This document shows positions 29,911 to 38,889 of a DNA stretch of 64,000 nucleotides, piece after piece; the stretch's first letter is position 1; every line of letters starts with the position of its first letter. A model generated the notes under the pieces. It was not told the origin of the DNA. It saw nothing but the letters and a program-made list of their open reading frames with translations, and ran no database searches. This DNA is from a bacterium (lineage in GTDB: Bacteria > Acidobacteriota > Thermoanaerobaculia > Multivoradales > J023). A program made the position numbers and the translations under genes. Location of the stretch: contig JAAELT010000071.1 of the NCBI GenBank assembly GCA_024226315.1, positions 21,671 through 85,670 on the forward strand, written 5' to 3'.

Positions 29911-31332
29911 TCAGGGCTCGGGCGTCTCCTCGAAAGCGGCCAGGAGACGGTGGGGCAGAGCGTCGAACGAGCCCGACGACATGGTGACGATCACGTCGCC
30001 CTCCCGCGCCTGACGCAGCGCCTCCGCCAGCACCTCGTCGATGCTGTCGAGGCTCGAGACCGAGACCCCGTCCTGGGCGAGATCCCGCATCAGCGCATCG
30101 ACATCGAGCCGCTGTGCCGGCTCGATCCGTTGGCGGTGAAAGACCGGCGCCAGCAGCACCACGTCGGCATGAGCGAAGGCCTTGCGGTAGCCGCGGGAGA
30201 AGAAGGAGCGTCCCGCGGTCAGACTCCGCGGCTCGAACAAGGCCACGAGCCGCCGGTCGGGGTGAGCCTTGCGCAGCCCGTCGAGCGATTTCTCGACCGC
30301 CGTCGGATGATGCGCGAAATCGTCGACCACGGTGATGCCACGGCTCGTGCCCAGCTCCTCCAGGCGCCGGCTGGCACCGCTGAACTCCGCCAGGGCGTGT
30401 CGGACGGCCGCGGCCTCCAGGCCGTGGTGGCGCGCCGCCGTCCACACCGCCAGCGCGTTGGAGACGTTGTGCTCGCCGGGCAGCGGCAGTGCCAGCGCCA
30501 CCTCACCCGACTCCGTGTCCGCGACGGTGAACCGGCTGCCGGCGGCGCTGTAGTCGACCTCGCCGAGCGGGTGGACGTCGTTGGCCTCCGCGAGGCCATA
30601 GAAGATCACCCGGCACGGGGAGTCCGCGGCCACCGTGCGGACTTGCTCCGAGTCACCGCAGGCCACCAGCAGGCCGTGTTCGGGCAGTGACCTGACCAGC
30701 CGCCGGTAGGCCTCGATCAACGCCGCGGGATCCGGGTAGAGGTCGGCGTGGTCGTACTCGACGCTCGTCAGGATGAGCGTCTGCGGCCGGTAGTGGAGGA
30801 ACTTCGGTCCGCGGTCGAAGTAGGCACAGTTGTACTCGTCGCCTTCGATGATGAAGCGGGAGCCGGTGCCGATGTGGAAGCTGCGGTCCAGGTTTTTCGG
30901 AATGCCGCCGACCAGGTAGCCGGGATCGGCGCCCGAGCGGGTCCAGGTCCAGGCGGCGATCGAGGTGGTGGTGGTCTTGCCGTGGGTGCCGGCCACGACC
31001 AGCGGCTGCCGGTCCTCCAGGAAGAAGCGCGCCACGGCCTCGGGCATCGACAGCTTCGGCAAGCCGAGCCGCTCCACCGCTTCCGCTTCCGGATTCTGTC
31101 GCGGTACCGCGTTGCCGACGATGACCAGGTCCGGCGACTCGGAAAGGTGCTCGGGGTCGTAGCCCACCAGGGGCTCGATGCCGGCTTCCTCCAGCAGCGT
31201 GCTCATCGGCGGGTAGAGCGGCCCGTCGGCACCCCGGACCCGATGGCCGAGCTGCTGCAGCAGGCAGGCGAGGGGCGCCATGCCGGTGCCGCCGATGGCG
31301 ATACAATAGATATCGAGAGAAGGAGATGGCAC
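29911..31332 (-). CDS. mpl: Murein tripeptide ligase Mpl
   Basis: Mpl joins recycled L-Ala-D-Glu-meso-DAP to UDP-MurNAc. The 473-residue product resembles MurC but has the Mpl-type N-terminus CIAIGGTGMAPLACLLQQ, VVAGTHGKTTTTSIAAW, IIEGDEYNCAYFDRGPKF and VDDFAHHPTAV. The EGDEYNCAYFD segment distinguishes Mpl from MurC. The start is GTG 31332 with a weak binding site; no better start keeps the glycine loop. It fits the DAP-type wall shown by murE. Confidence 0.93.
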   Translation of the reverse strand: MPSPSLDIYCIAIGGTGMAPLACLLQQLGHRVRGADGPLYPPMSTLLEEAGIEPLVGYDPEHLSESPDLVIVGNAVPRQNPEAEAVERLGLPKLSMPEAVARFFLEDRQPLVVAGTHGKTTTTSIAAWTWTRSGADPGYLVGGIPKNLDRSFHIGTGSRFIIEGDEYNCAYFDRGPKFLHYRPQTLILTSVEYDHADLYPDPAALIEAYRRLVRSLPEHGLLVACGDSEQVRTVAADSPCRVIFYGLAEANDVHPLGEVDYSAAGSRFTVADTESGEVALALPLPGEHNVSNALAVWTAARHHGLEAAAVRHALAEFSGASRRLEELGTSRGITVVDDFAHHPTAVEKSLDGLRKAHPDRRLVALFEPRSLTAGRSFFSRGYRKAFAHADVVLLAPVFHRQRIEPAQRLDVDALMRDLAQDGVSVSSLDSIDEVLAEALRQAREGDVIVTMSSGSFDALPHRLLAAFEETPEP

Positions 31333-31550
31333 GGCGGCGAGGGGGGCGAGACTCTATGGCCTGGAAGACCTTATGGCCAGGGAGACCTTTTACCGCGGTT
31401 TTACCTGCGAGCTTTGCCAGCGAGTGAGGCCGAGTATAGCATTGATTTTCCGAGCACACCCGCCCCGGAGGCCACGCCTTCCGCTGGTTTCCGCTCCGCG
31501 ATCATCATCGCGTTCGCACCCCTGAAGAATAGAGAAACAAGGAGCTCCCG

Positions 31551-32576
31551 ATGCGTCGTTTCATCCCCATTCTCGTGATCCTCGCCGCGCTGGTCGCCGC
31601 CGCGACGATCGTGTCCGCGCAGGGCGAAGAAAGCCGGCCGCGGGCCGTTCCCACCGAGCCGATCAAGGATTTCGAGGTCGTCGCCAAGGGTGAGGTCATC
31701 GTCCACGAGTTCGAGATCAAGAACGAGGGCACGGCCACGCTCGAGGTCACCGACGTCCGTCCGGCCTGTGGTTGCACCGTCGCCCAGTACGACAAGAAGA
31801 TCGCGCCGGGTGCGACCGGCAAGGTCAAGGCGACGGTCAAGACCGATCACTTCGGCGGCCCGATCAGCAAGTCGATCGCGGTGTTCACCAACGACCCCGA
31901 GGCACCCAAGCTGCAGCTGGTGGTCAAGGCCAATGTCAAGCCCTACATCGCCGTGGTCCCCGGTTTCGCGCGCTACAACTACGTGCAGGGAGAGCCGACC
32001 GACGGCATCGCCCAGACGCTGTGGGCCACCGACGGTAGCGAAGTCGAGATCGTGTCGGTCAAGGCGCCGTACGATCATCTGAAGGTGAATTTCAGGGAAG
32101 CCACCGAAGAAGAGCGCCACCCGAAGGGTATGGGTAAGCAGTGGCGTCTCGAATTCGACCTCGATTCCCAGTCGCCCGTGGGCGCCCTGCGCGACTACGT
32201 CGAGATCCGGACCAATCACCCCAAACAGAAGGTCGCCAAGATTCCGATCTCGGGCTTTGTCCGGCCCCGGCAGCACATCACGCCGCCGAACGTTGATTTT
32301 GGCCAGCTCGAAGGGGCGGCTCTGCCTCTCCAGCGCACGCTGCACTTCACCAACTTCATCACCGACTCGATCGAGCTGACCGAAGTCGAGACCCAGATCG
32401 AGGGCCTGACCGCCAAGGTCGTCGATTCCGATCGGGACGCCGGCTACAGGTTCAAGCTGGTGTTGACCCTGAGCCCGGAGATGCCCAAGGGCGAGTTCTC
32501 CAGCAAGGTGATGATCCACACCACGGATTCGCAGAACCCGATCATCGAGCTGCCAATCAAGGGTACGATTCTCTGA
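31551..32576 (+). CDS. Exported DUF1573-domain protein
   Basis: The 341-residue product has a signal peptide (MRRFIPILVILAALVAAATI, cleavage near VSA-QG) and an N-terminal DUF1573 domain. Its hallmark is FEIKNEGTATLEVTDVRPAC followed by GCT and a spaced KKIAPGATGKV. Two more Ig-like beta domains follow, the last starting ITPPNVDFGQLEG and ending MIHTTDSQNPIIELPI. Such ASH/Ig-like proteins are periplasmic; the exact role is unknown. ATG 31551 has AAGGAG upstream. It converges with kynU, overlapping it by about 20 bases at the 3' ends. Confidence 0.85.
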   Translation: MRRFIPILVILAALVAAATIVSAQGEESRPRAVPTEPIKDFEVVAKGEVIVHEFEIKNEGTATLEVTDVRPACGCTVAQYDKKIAPGATGKVKATVKTDHFGGPISKSIAVFTNDPEAPKLQLVVKANVKPYIAVVPGFARYNYVQGEPTDGIAQTLWATDGSEVEIVSVKAPYDHLKVNFREATEEERHPKGMGKQWRLEFDLDSQSPVGALRDYVEIRTNHPKQKVAKIPISGFVRPRQHITPPNVDFGQLEGAALPLQRTLHFTNFITDSIELTEVETQIEGLTAKVVDSDRDAGYRFKLVLTLSPEMPKGEFSSKVMIHTTDSQNPIIELPIKGTIL

Positions 32577-33801
32577 TCACCTCTCCGAGCAGACCCATGC
32601 TGTCGCGCAGCTGGGCGTCCGAGAGATAGGGAGCCGGGCCGAAGCGGAGCTTGTCGGCGCGGTAGTCGGTCAAGACGCCGCGCCGTCTCAGCTCCTGGTG
32701 CAAGTGCTCGGCGTGAGGGGTTTGAAGCGCCAGGAAACCGCCGAGCTCGGCCAGCGGCACGGCCGGCAGCCGGATCGCCAGTGGGTCGACGTCGAGGCGT
32801 TCGAATGCCGCGGCCAGGGTCGCGACCTGATGCTGGCTCACCTCGCGCAGGAGCTCCGGCGTCAGGCCCATGTCGGTGAAGAAGTCGAAGACCCGGGCGG
32901 CCCGGTAGTGGCTGGTCGGATCGTAGGTGGCGCCGGCGAAGCGGGCGGCGCCTTCTCCATAGGCGACACGGCCGCCTCCTAGCTCGCTCGAGAGCACGTC
33001 GAACTCCGCGAACCAGCCGGTGATCACGGGCCGCATCCGGCAGCCGTCGGGGACTCTCAGAAAGCAGTTGCCCTCCCCGAGCTGACAGTACTTATAGCCG
33101 CCGCCGACGATGAAAGCGCCTTCCAGGCCCTCCGAGACCAGCGAGTAGGGGATGGCGTCGAGAGCGTGGTAGACGTCGACCAGCAGCTCCGCGCCATGGC
33201 GCCCGGCGGCGATCGCCACCTCACCCAGGCCGGGCACGATGCGGGCGTTTTGAAACAACACCGCTGAGACCAGCACCGCCGCGGTCTTGTCGCAGATCGC
33301 CGCGATCAGCCCATCGGCCAGGCGCTGGGGATCGTTCGCCGGCAGGCGCACGATCTCGACACCTTCTTCCGCCAGGCGGTCCAGTTGGCGGCGGATGGAG
33401 TGGAACTCGCCGTCGGTGGTGACCAGTCGCGGGCGATCTCGGAGCGGCAGCGCCGAGAGAAACCGCACCACCAGCTCGTGGGTATTGGCGCCGAGGGTGT
33501 AGGAGCCGGTCCGGTCGTCCATAAGGCGGGCGTATGCGGCTTTCACCTGTTCGGCCATGGCGAATGCGCGCTGCCACTTGGTGTCGGCCATTTCGACGGC
33601 GTCGTCCCACGCTCGTACCTGGCCTTCGAGAGAGCAGTCGGGCCACGCCTGATGGGAGTGGCCGGTGAGCAGCAACTGCTCGGCGACGCGAAAGCGGGAA
33701 TAATGCGGCGCCAGGGCGTTGGGGCTGCGATGCAGCGCCTCGGCGGTGATCGGGGCCGAGGCTGCAGCCGGTGAGGACTCGGCTCCGATCGTCGGGGGCA
33801 T
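32557..33801 (-). CDS. kynU: Kynureninase
   Basis: A PLP enzyme of the class V aminotransferase fold that cleaves kynurenine or 3-hydroxykynurenine to anthranilate or its hydroxy form and alanine. The 414-residue product has the N-terminal LLLTGHSHQAWPD, the cofactor aspartate region LLVDVYHALDAIPYSL, and the Schiff-base lysine in GGGYKYCQLGEGNCFLRVP. It starts ten bases after the stop of a gene with tryptophan 2,3-dioxygenase sequence, which supports a kynurenine-pathway role. Confidence 0.88.
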   Translation of the reverse strand: MPPTIGAESSPAAASAPITAEALHRSPNALAPHYSRFRVAEQLLLTGHSHQAWPDCSLEGQVRAWDDAVEMADTKWQRAFAMAEQVKAAYARLMDDRTGSYTLGANTHELVVRFLSALPLRDRPRLVTTDGEFHSIRRQLDRLAEEGVEIVRLPANDPQRLADGLIAAICDKTAAVLVSAVLFQNARIVPGLGEVAIAAGRHGAELLVDVYHALDAIPYSLVSEGLEGAFIVGGGYKYCQLGEGNCFLRVPDGCRMRPVITGWFAEFDVLSSELGGGRVAYGEGAARFAGATYDPTSHYRAARVFDFFTDMGLTPELLREVSQHQVATLAAAFERLDVDPLAIRLPAVPLAELGGFLALQTPHAEHLHQELRRRGVLTDYRADKLRFGPAPYLSDAQLRDSMGLLGEVIRESYP

Positions 33802-33811
33802 GAGGCTCGCC

Positions 33812-34108
33812 TCAGAGACTCGCGCGGATCGCCCAGAGATCCGGAAAGATCGGCTTGAACAGCGTGGTTTTCAGGTCCGCCGCGCCCGGCGACCCGCCGG
33901 TACCCGGCTTGCTGCCGATGGTGCGCTCGACCATCTTGACGTGACGGTAGCGCCACTCCTGCTGTCCCTCGTCGAGGTCCATCATGCGCTCGCAGACCTG
34001 GTGGATGACCATGAACAGCATCTCGTCGTGATCCAGCTCGTCCGTTTCGGGCACCTGCAGGTCGAGGAGCTGGTCGAGCTTCAGGTAGCTGGAGAAGGTC
34101 AGCGACAT
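33812..34108 (-). pseudogene. kynA: Internally deleted tryptophan 2,3-dioxygenase (98 residues)
   Basis: The first 40 or so residues match the start of tryptophan 2,3-dioxygenase (LTFSSYLKLDQLLDLQVPE, then HDEMLFMVIHQV). The text then jumps straight to the family C-terminus (MMDLDEGQQEWRYRHVKMVE, then IGSKPGTGGSPGAADLK and FPDLWAIRASL). The usual enzyme is near 280 residues, so about 150 central residues are missing without a frameshift. The histidine of HDEM and the WRYRH proximal heme ligand are both kept. ATG 34108 has GAGGG upstream and kynU follows. It is either an in-frame deletion remnant, an assembly error or a true mini-protein. Without the core helices dioxygenase activity is unlikely. 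Confidence 0.8.
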
Positions 34109-34267
34109 TCGGTGAGTCCCTCTGGGTTGGGCGCGAGAGGCGAGCGCGTAGTCTACCGGGTCAGAGCTGAAACACGCCATGACCGGTGGCACTGGCGCCA
34201 ATCTCCCGGTGGTCCCGAGAGTTCCCGCCTGTCCAAGACAGCGGACCACCTGGCGCGATCTCGCGGG

Positions 34268-34297
34268 TTGACGGAGTTGAGATTCATTCGGTAACCT
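34268..34297 (+). promoter_or_regulatory. Possible promoter of the miniprotein operon
   Basis: TTGACG at 34268-34273 and TAACCT at 34292-34297 are 18 bases apart, about 70 bases before the next start. The -35 is good and the -10 is weak. Confidence 0.35.
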
Positions 34298-34367
34298 AAT
34301 TGTCTAATCGATTGCTCGGCTTGCGGATTCGCCGAAATAGTCTGACGACTCGAAGAGGAGGATCACG

Positions 34368-34616
34368 ATGAAGAATCGGACCAAGAAACTCTGGATAGGC
34401 ATCGCCCTGTCGCTGTTGATGACCTTGCCCGCCCACGGCTTCTGCCTCTCGTATACCGACGTCTGGTGCGACTACCAGTGCCACTATCTGAGCGGTTGGG
34501 GCTGGGGCTGCTGGGATTCGGCGCCTCGCTGTTGCTGGGAGTCGGGGACTGGCACCGTGTGCGGTGATTCCTGGACTTGTTGGGAGTGCGACTGTTCCGA
34601 GGCCGGGGGCTTCTAA
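34368..34616 (+). CDS. Cys/Trp-rich exported miniprotein
   Basis: The 82-residue product has a signal peptide (LWIGIALSLLMTLPAHG) and a mature part of about 57 residues holding ten cysteines and seven tryptophans, for example GWGWGCWDSAPRCCWESG and TCWECDC. This suggests a disulfide-stapled or metal-binding secreted peptide. GAGGAGG upstream of ATG 34368 is a very good ribosome binding site, which supports translation. It is followed after 20 bases by two paralogous exported-protein genes on the same strand. No family is recognised. Confidence 0.75.
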   Translation: MKNRTKKLWIGIALSLLMTLPAHGFCLSYTDVWCDYQCHYLSGWGWGCWDSAPRCCWESGTGTVCGDSWTCWECDCSEAGGF

Positions 34617-34636
34617 GAGTGCCCGGAGGCAACGAC

Positions 34637-35626
34637 ATGCCAAGGTCTGCCGTCGGAGTCGCCCTTCATACGCTGCTGTGTCTCGGTTTCGGTGTGGCGG
34701 CGGGAGGCCAAACCAACAGCCCTCCCACTTTTTTTCTCGATCCCGCGAGCGGGAATATCGACGACAGAGTTGCCGTCGCCGTCTACCCGGCGCGATATGC
34801 CAATGGCAAGCCCGCGGAGTTCTTCGTTCCGGACGGTTTCGAAGTCCATCTGACGCCGGCTGAAGATCCGTCGCAAGAGCTGGTCTTTCCCTGCGGCACC
34901 TGGTTCCAGCCGCCACCCGATCGCTACCGCGTCTGGGTCGCGGGCAACGGCCTCATGTCGCCGTATACGTCCATGTTGACCTATGCCGGTGGTGTCTTCA
35001 AAGGCAGCGGACTGACGGCGGCCGTTCCTGTGGGCGAAGCTGGCCGGGTGGTACTTCCACCCGATCTCGAGGCGGAGGCCAACATCGTTCTTCGGCTACT
35101 GCACGCGGGGCGCTACGTCGAGGCCGGCTTCGCGCGCCGCGAGCTCAGCCGTAGGCGCCCGGCCGACCAGATCGGTGAGGGTGTCTTGATGCCCGCCGGT
35201 CCCACGGTAGCCGCCCTGTGGGACGAGCAGACCGGTCGCTACACGGCCCTCACTGTGCCGTTCGATGTCCTGGCTGGAGAAATCGTGGTCGCCCCCCTCG
35301 AACGTCCGAAGGGTGTGGCTCAGGCGATTGTCCAGCTGCAGCGACACAAGAAGGCGGACCGCGAGACCGGCTACGACGTCCAGATGTCGGTCACCATCGA
35401 TGGCGTGGCCCGGACGCCGGATCTCAAAGTGCCGACTTCCAAGATAGTCTACGCCCTGTGGTATTCGTTGCCGCCAGGCGAGGCCGAGATCAGCGCCCAG
35501 TCGAGCAGCATGGTCCTGACACCCCAGAAACTGAACCTCGGCGCGGGGGAAATCACTCGCTTCGTCGGGCGGCTCGAGCCTTGGCCCGACCTCGATCCTG
35601 AGCCGGCATGGACTGAGGGGCCGTGA
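34637..35626 (+). CDS. Exported protein, short paralogue of the following gene
   Basis: From ATG 34637 with GGAGG upstream, the product is 329 residues with a signal peptide ending near AAGG-QT. The mature protein shares a domain of about 300 residues with the next gene: FFLDPASGNIDDRVAVAVYP, GFEVHLTP, ELVFPCGTWFQPP, MSPYTSMLTYAGG, GEGVLMPAGP, VPFDVLAG and a closing WYSLPPGEAE. It looks like several beta-sandwich units. The function is unknown. The stop overlaps the GTG of the next gene (GTGA), indicating coupled expression of the two paralogues. Confidence 0.8.
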   Translation: MPRSAVGVALHTLLCLGFGVAAGGQTNSPPTFFLDPASGNIDDRVAVAVYPARYANGKPAEFFVPDGFEVHLTPAEDPSQELVFPCGTWFQPPPDRYRVWVAGNGLMSPYTSMLTYAGGVFKGSGLTAAVPVGEAGRVVLPPDLEAEANIVLRLLHAGRYVEAGFARRELSRRRPADQIGEGVLMPAGPTVAALWDEQTGRYTALTVPFDVLAGEIVVAPLERPKGVAQAIVQLQRHKKADRETGYDVQMSVTIDGVARTPDLKVPTSKIVYALWYSLPPGEAEISAQSSSMVLTPQKLNLGAGEITRFVGRLEPWPDLDPEPAWTEGP

Positions 35627-38028
35627 CTTCCGACCGAGTCGCGCAACTTGACTCGCGGAGTCGAGTCTTCTTCAGAACTGAGCGGCAAGTCGGCTCCAAA
35701 CGTCGAAGACCGTTTCGCCCGTTGTTGCTGGCGCTGGCGTTGGTCGCGGTCGCCACTGTACCGGTCTGGGCCCGTCCGGACGAGGTGCCCGCCTTCTTTC
35801 TCGATCCGGCAACTGGCGAGCTGGGCGGGCACCGGGCAGTCGTCGTCTATGCCGTCGCGTATGCCGACGGCCGGCTCGACCACTTCCACGATCCCCGCGG
35901 GTTCGAGGTGCATTTCGTTCCGCTCGACGCCCTCCACACCGAGCTCGTGTTCCCCAGCGGACAATGGTTCCGCCCGCCCGCCCAGCGGCGTTACCGGGCT
36001 TGGGTCGAGGGCAACTGGCAGATGTCGCCCTACGGAAATCGGCTGTCTTATCGTGGCGGTCCTTTCGAAGGCCGTGGCATGGTGGGCGCTTTCCCGATCG
36101 TCCCGGCCGGTCGCGTCGCACTGCCTGCGGAGTACACGGATCCGGGCCTTGTCCTCCGGCTCTTCCGAGCCACGGCGCATCGTGAAGGTGACCTCGCTCG
36201 GGAGGAGCTCGTCCGGGAACTGGCCACGACCGAGCTCGGCGAGGGACTGTTGATGCCCGTGGGTCCGGTGATCGCCGGCCTCTGGCATCGGAGCACGGGG
36301 CGCTTGCGTGGGCTGAGTCGGCCGTTCGACGCGATTGCCCGGGACACGGTGGAGGTCTCGCCGCGGCGGCCGAAAGAACACGCGCACCTCTTAGTGCGAC
36401 TCGCGCGTCCCACGGGCGCACGCATGGTCGAGGACTACGACGTCGCTCTGACCCTCTCCCATGCCGGCGTTCGGCGGCCGCCCGACGTCGTCGCGCCTGC
36501 TGCCCGCTCGGTGCTCGCCGCCTGGTACGATCTGCCGCCCGGCCCCTCCACACTGCGCGCAGGATCCGATGCTCTGGCTTTGCCGCCGATGGCACTCGAT
36601 CTCGGCGCCGGCACCGTCGAGTACGTGAGCGCCGACCTGGCAGCAAGGCCGGCGCTCGACGTTCAGCTCGATCTGCCCGCGCGCTTGAACGATGGCTCGC
36701 TGGTTCTTGCGGTGAAGTCGCTGCGCAATGGCACTGTGGTGAGACGCCAACCGCTCAGCGCGGGAGCGGGTAACCAGCGCTTCGAGCGGTTGCCCCTGGC
36801 GACGCTTGAGGTGGCTTTGGAGACCCCCTTGGGAACTTTCGCCCGCCAGGTCGATCTCTCCGCGGGCCAGGACGATTACGTGCTGCTCGCCCCGGAGCTC
36901 ATCCTGGTGTCCGGTACCGTCTATCATGGCGAGGAAGGCCACCCCGCGTCAATGCGCTTCGAGACCACCGGCCGCGCAGCTTCGGAAGCCGAGGCCGACA
37001 AGTCGGGATTCTACGAGCTACTCCTGATGGAGCCGCTACGCAGCGTCACTATCGATCTCACAGGCACGGAACGGGCACCGTACTTCGACTTCTTTCCTAA
37101 GGCGATTGCCGAAGACACCGTTCTCGACTTCCATTTGCCCGACGCCGTGGTCGAGGTGAACGTCCTCGATGCCATCACCGGCGATCCCATTCCTGGTGCT
37201 TCGATCATCCTCCGCAACACCTTCGTCGAGCGCGGTGCCGACAACCCGCCACTCTCGGAAGACGAACGGCGAAAGCGCGAGAAGGCGGTCAACCAACAGA
37301 TGCTGGCCGACGAGTCGGGAGCGGCACGCTTGCCGCCACTGCGCGAGGGGCGCCTCGAAGCTCGCGCTACCGCCGAGGGCTACCGGGCCATGCTCGAGCC
37401 GTTGGAGTTGGAGATCGAATCCGAGATGAGCGACCAATTCGTCGAGCTGCTGCTCGAGCCGTTCAGCGATACCGCCCGCTTGCGACTGAGCCTTCCGGAC
37501 GGCGCGCCCGCGGCCGGGGCCGAGGTGATGATGGTCGACACTCTTGCCGGTGGTCGCCAGCTGTTTGCGTCGCGCGCGGACATGCAGGGGATCCTTGAGA
37601 TTCCGGGCGGGTCCGCCGCCGGCATCCTGCTCTCACGCCATCCCTCCGCTGGCTTCGCGGTGCGCCCGTGGCAGCCCGTCGAAGGTGAGGGAGAAATCGC
37701 TCTCGATCTGCCACCGCGCGCGCCTCAGGCGTTGCGAGTCAGGATCCTGGATTCAGCGGGTCGTGACCCCGTGGCCGGCGCCGGGCTGGCGCTGTGGGTC
37801 GATGGCTGGCGTTTGTCCGGCAGCGTGCTCGCCTGGTTGACGGGGACGCGCCCGACCGCCGACCAGACCGGTCTCTGGATGGCGAGCAACCTGCCTCGAG
37901 CGAGTCTCGCTATCCTGAGCTGGGCAACCGCGAAGCGTGAAGACGCATACGCGGGCCGCCTCGATGCCTTGGCGACCCCGGTTGCCAGTCCCTGGCCGGA
38001 ACAAGTCGACGTCTACATCGTGGAGTGA
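35623..38028 (+). CDS. Exported multidomain protein, long paralogue
   Basis: The 801-residue product has a basic leader and signal (LLLALALVAVATVPVWA). Its first domain of about 310 residues is homologous to the whole mature part of the preceding protein (FFLDPATGELGGHRAVVVYA, GFEVHFVP, MSPYGNRLSY, GEGLLMPVGP). It then has three or more carboxypeptidase-regulatory-like beta domains (VVEVNVLDAITGDPIPGASI, LRVRILDSAGRDPVAGAG). Such domains often occur in cell-surface binding or export-system proteins. The function is unknown. It converges with rph, with a gap of nine bases. Confidence 0.82.
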   Translation: MTSDRVAQLDSRSRVFFRTERQVGSKRRRPFRPLLLALALVAVATVPVWARPDEVPAFFLDPATGELGGHRAVVVYAVAYADGRLDHFHDPRGFEVHFVPLDALHTELVFPSGQWFRPPAQRRYRAWVEGNWQMSPYGNRLSYRGGPFEGRGMVGAFPIVPAGRVALPAEYTDPGLVLRLFRATAHREGDLAREELVRELATTELGEGLLMPVGPVIAGLWHRSTGRLRGLSRPFDAIARDTVEVSPRRPKEHAHLLVRLARPTGARMVEDYDVALTLSHAGVRRPPDVVAPAARSVLAAWYDLPPGPSTLRAGSDALALPPMALDLGAGTVEYVSADLAARPALDVQLDLPARLNDGSLVLAVKSLRNGTVVRRQPLSAGAGNQRFERLPLATLEVALETPLGTFARQVDLSAGQDDYVLLAPELILVSGTVYHGEEGHPASMRFETTGRAASEAEADKSGFYELLLMEPLRSVTIDLTGTERAPYFDFFPKAIAEDTVLDFHLPDAVVEVNVLDAITGDPIPGASIILRNTFVERGADNPPLSEDERRKREKAVNQQMLADESGAARLPPLREGRLEARATAEGYRAMLEPLELEIESEMSDQFVELLLEPFSDTARLRLSLPDGAPAAGAEVMMVDTLAGGRQLFASRADMQGILEIPGGSAAGILLSRHPSAGFAVRPWQPVEGEGEIALDLPPRAPQALRVRILDSAGRDPVAGAGLALWVDGWRLSGSVLAWLTGTRPTADQTGLWMASNLPRASLAILSWATAKREDAYAGRLDALATPVASPWPEQVDVYIVE

Positions 38029-38037
38029 TACCGGGTG

Positions 38038-38853
38038 TCATCCCGGCGGTCCCCAGAGGTCTTTCTCGTCTTTCGGCGCGGCCCGGCGCCGGCCTCGCGT
38101 CCGCAGCGCCTCGACCTCGGCGAGGGTCGGCGCCAGCACCCGGTTCTGGGCCTCCGCCAGCTCTCCGATGCCGGCGAAGGCGAGGTCCAGCAGCGTGTCC
38201 ATCTCACGGCGGCCGAAGGGGCGCTGTTCGCCGGTGCCCTGGATCTCGATGATCTCGCCCCCGGCGGTGGCGACCACGTTCAGGTCGACCTCGGCGATCG
38301 AGTCCTCGCAGTACTCCAGATCGAGCAGGGCGCCGCCGTCGACATAGCCCACCGACACCGCAGCCACCTGGTGGACGACCGGCCATCGCGTGAGGTCTCC
38401 GGCCAGATACGCCCGGGCCAGGGCCTCGACCAACGCCACGTAGGCGCCGGTGATCGCCGCCGTGCGAGTACCGCCGTCGGCCTGCAGGATGTCGCAGTCG
38501 AGCGTCACAGTGCGCTCGCCCAGCGCCTTGAAGTCGACCGCGGTACGCAGGCAGCGCCCTATCAAGCGCTGGATCTCGAGCGTCCTTCCGCCGGCGCGCC
38601 CGCGGTTGACCTCGCGCTGCGACCGGGTGTGAGTGGCGCGCGGTAGCATCGAGTACTCCGCCGTTACCCAGCCTTCGCCGCTGTCGGCCTTGAACCGTGG
38701 CACCCGCTCCTCGATGGTGGCGGCGGCCAACACCCGGGTGTCGCCGACGTCGATTTGAGCCGAGCCTTCCGCGAACTTCATCGCCCCGACGGCGATCTCC
38801 ACCGGGCGCAGAGCGTCGTGGGCACGGCTATGGGGTCGTTCCGCCATTGGCAC
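38038..38853 (-). CDS. rph: Ribonuclease PH
   Basis: RNase PH trims the 3' ends of tRNA precursors with phosphate. The 271-residue product has [20 protein letters not shown], the phosphate-site region [48 protein letters not shown], and [23 protein letters not shown] 38853 gives a two-residue extension; ATG 38847 (MAERPHSR) is an equal candidate. It is the last gene of a minus-strand set with murI, a GerMN lipoprotein and an amidase. Confidence 0.96.
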   Translation of the reverse strand: MPMAERPHSRAHDALRPVEIAVGAMKFAEGSAQIDVGDTRVLAAATIEERVPRFKADSGEGWVTAEYSMLPRATHTRSQREVNRGRAGGRTLEIQRLIGRCLRTAVDFKALGERTVTLDCDILQADGGTRTAAITGAYVALVEALARAYLAGDLTRWPVVHQVAAVSVGYVDGGALLDLEYCEDSIAEVDLNVVATAGGEIIEIQGTGEQRPFGRREMDTLLDLAFAGIGELAEAQNRVLAPTLAEVEALRTRGRRRAAPKDEKDLWGPPG

Positions 38854-38889
38854 AAACTATCAGACTGTGTGTTTCGGTGTGGCCCGTGA

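Noticed and set aside
34296..34916. 206-residue minus-strand frame
   Set aside because: Antisense to the Cys-rich miniprotein and the following exported protein, which both have signal peptides and good binding sites.
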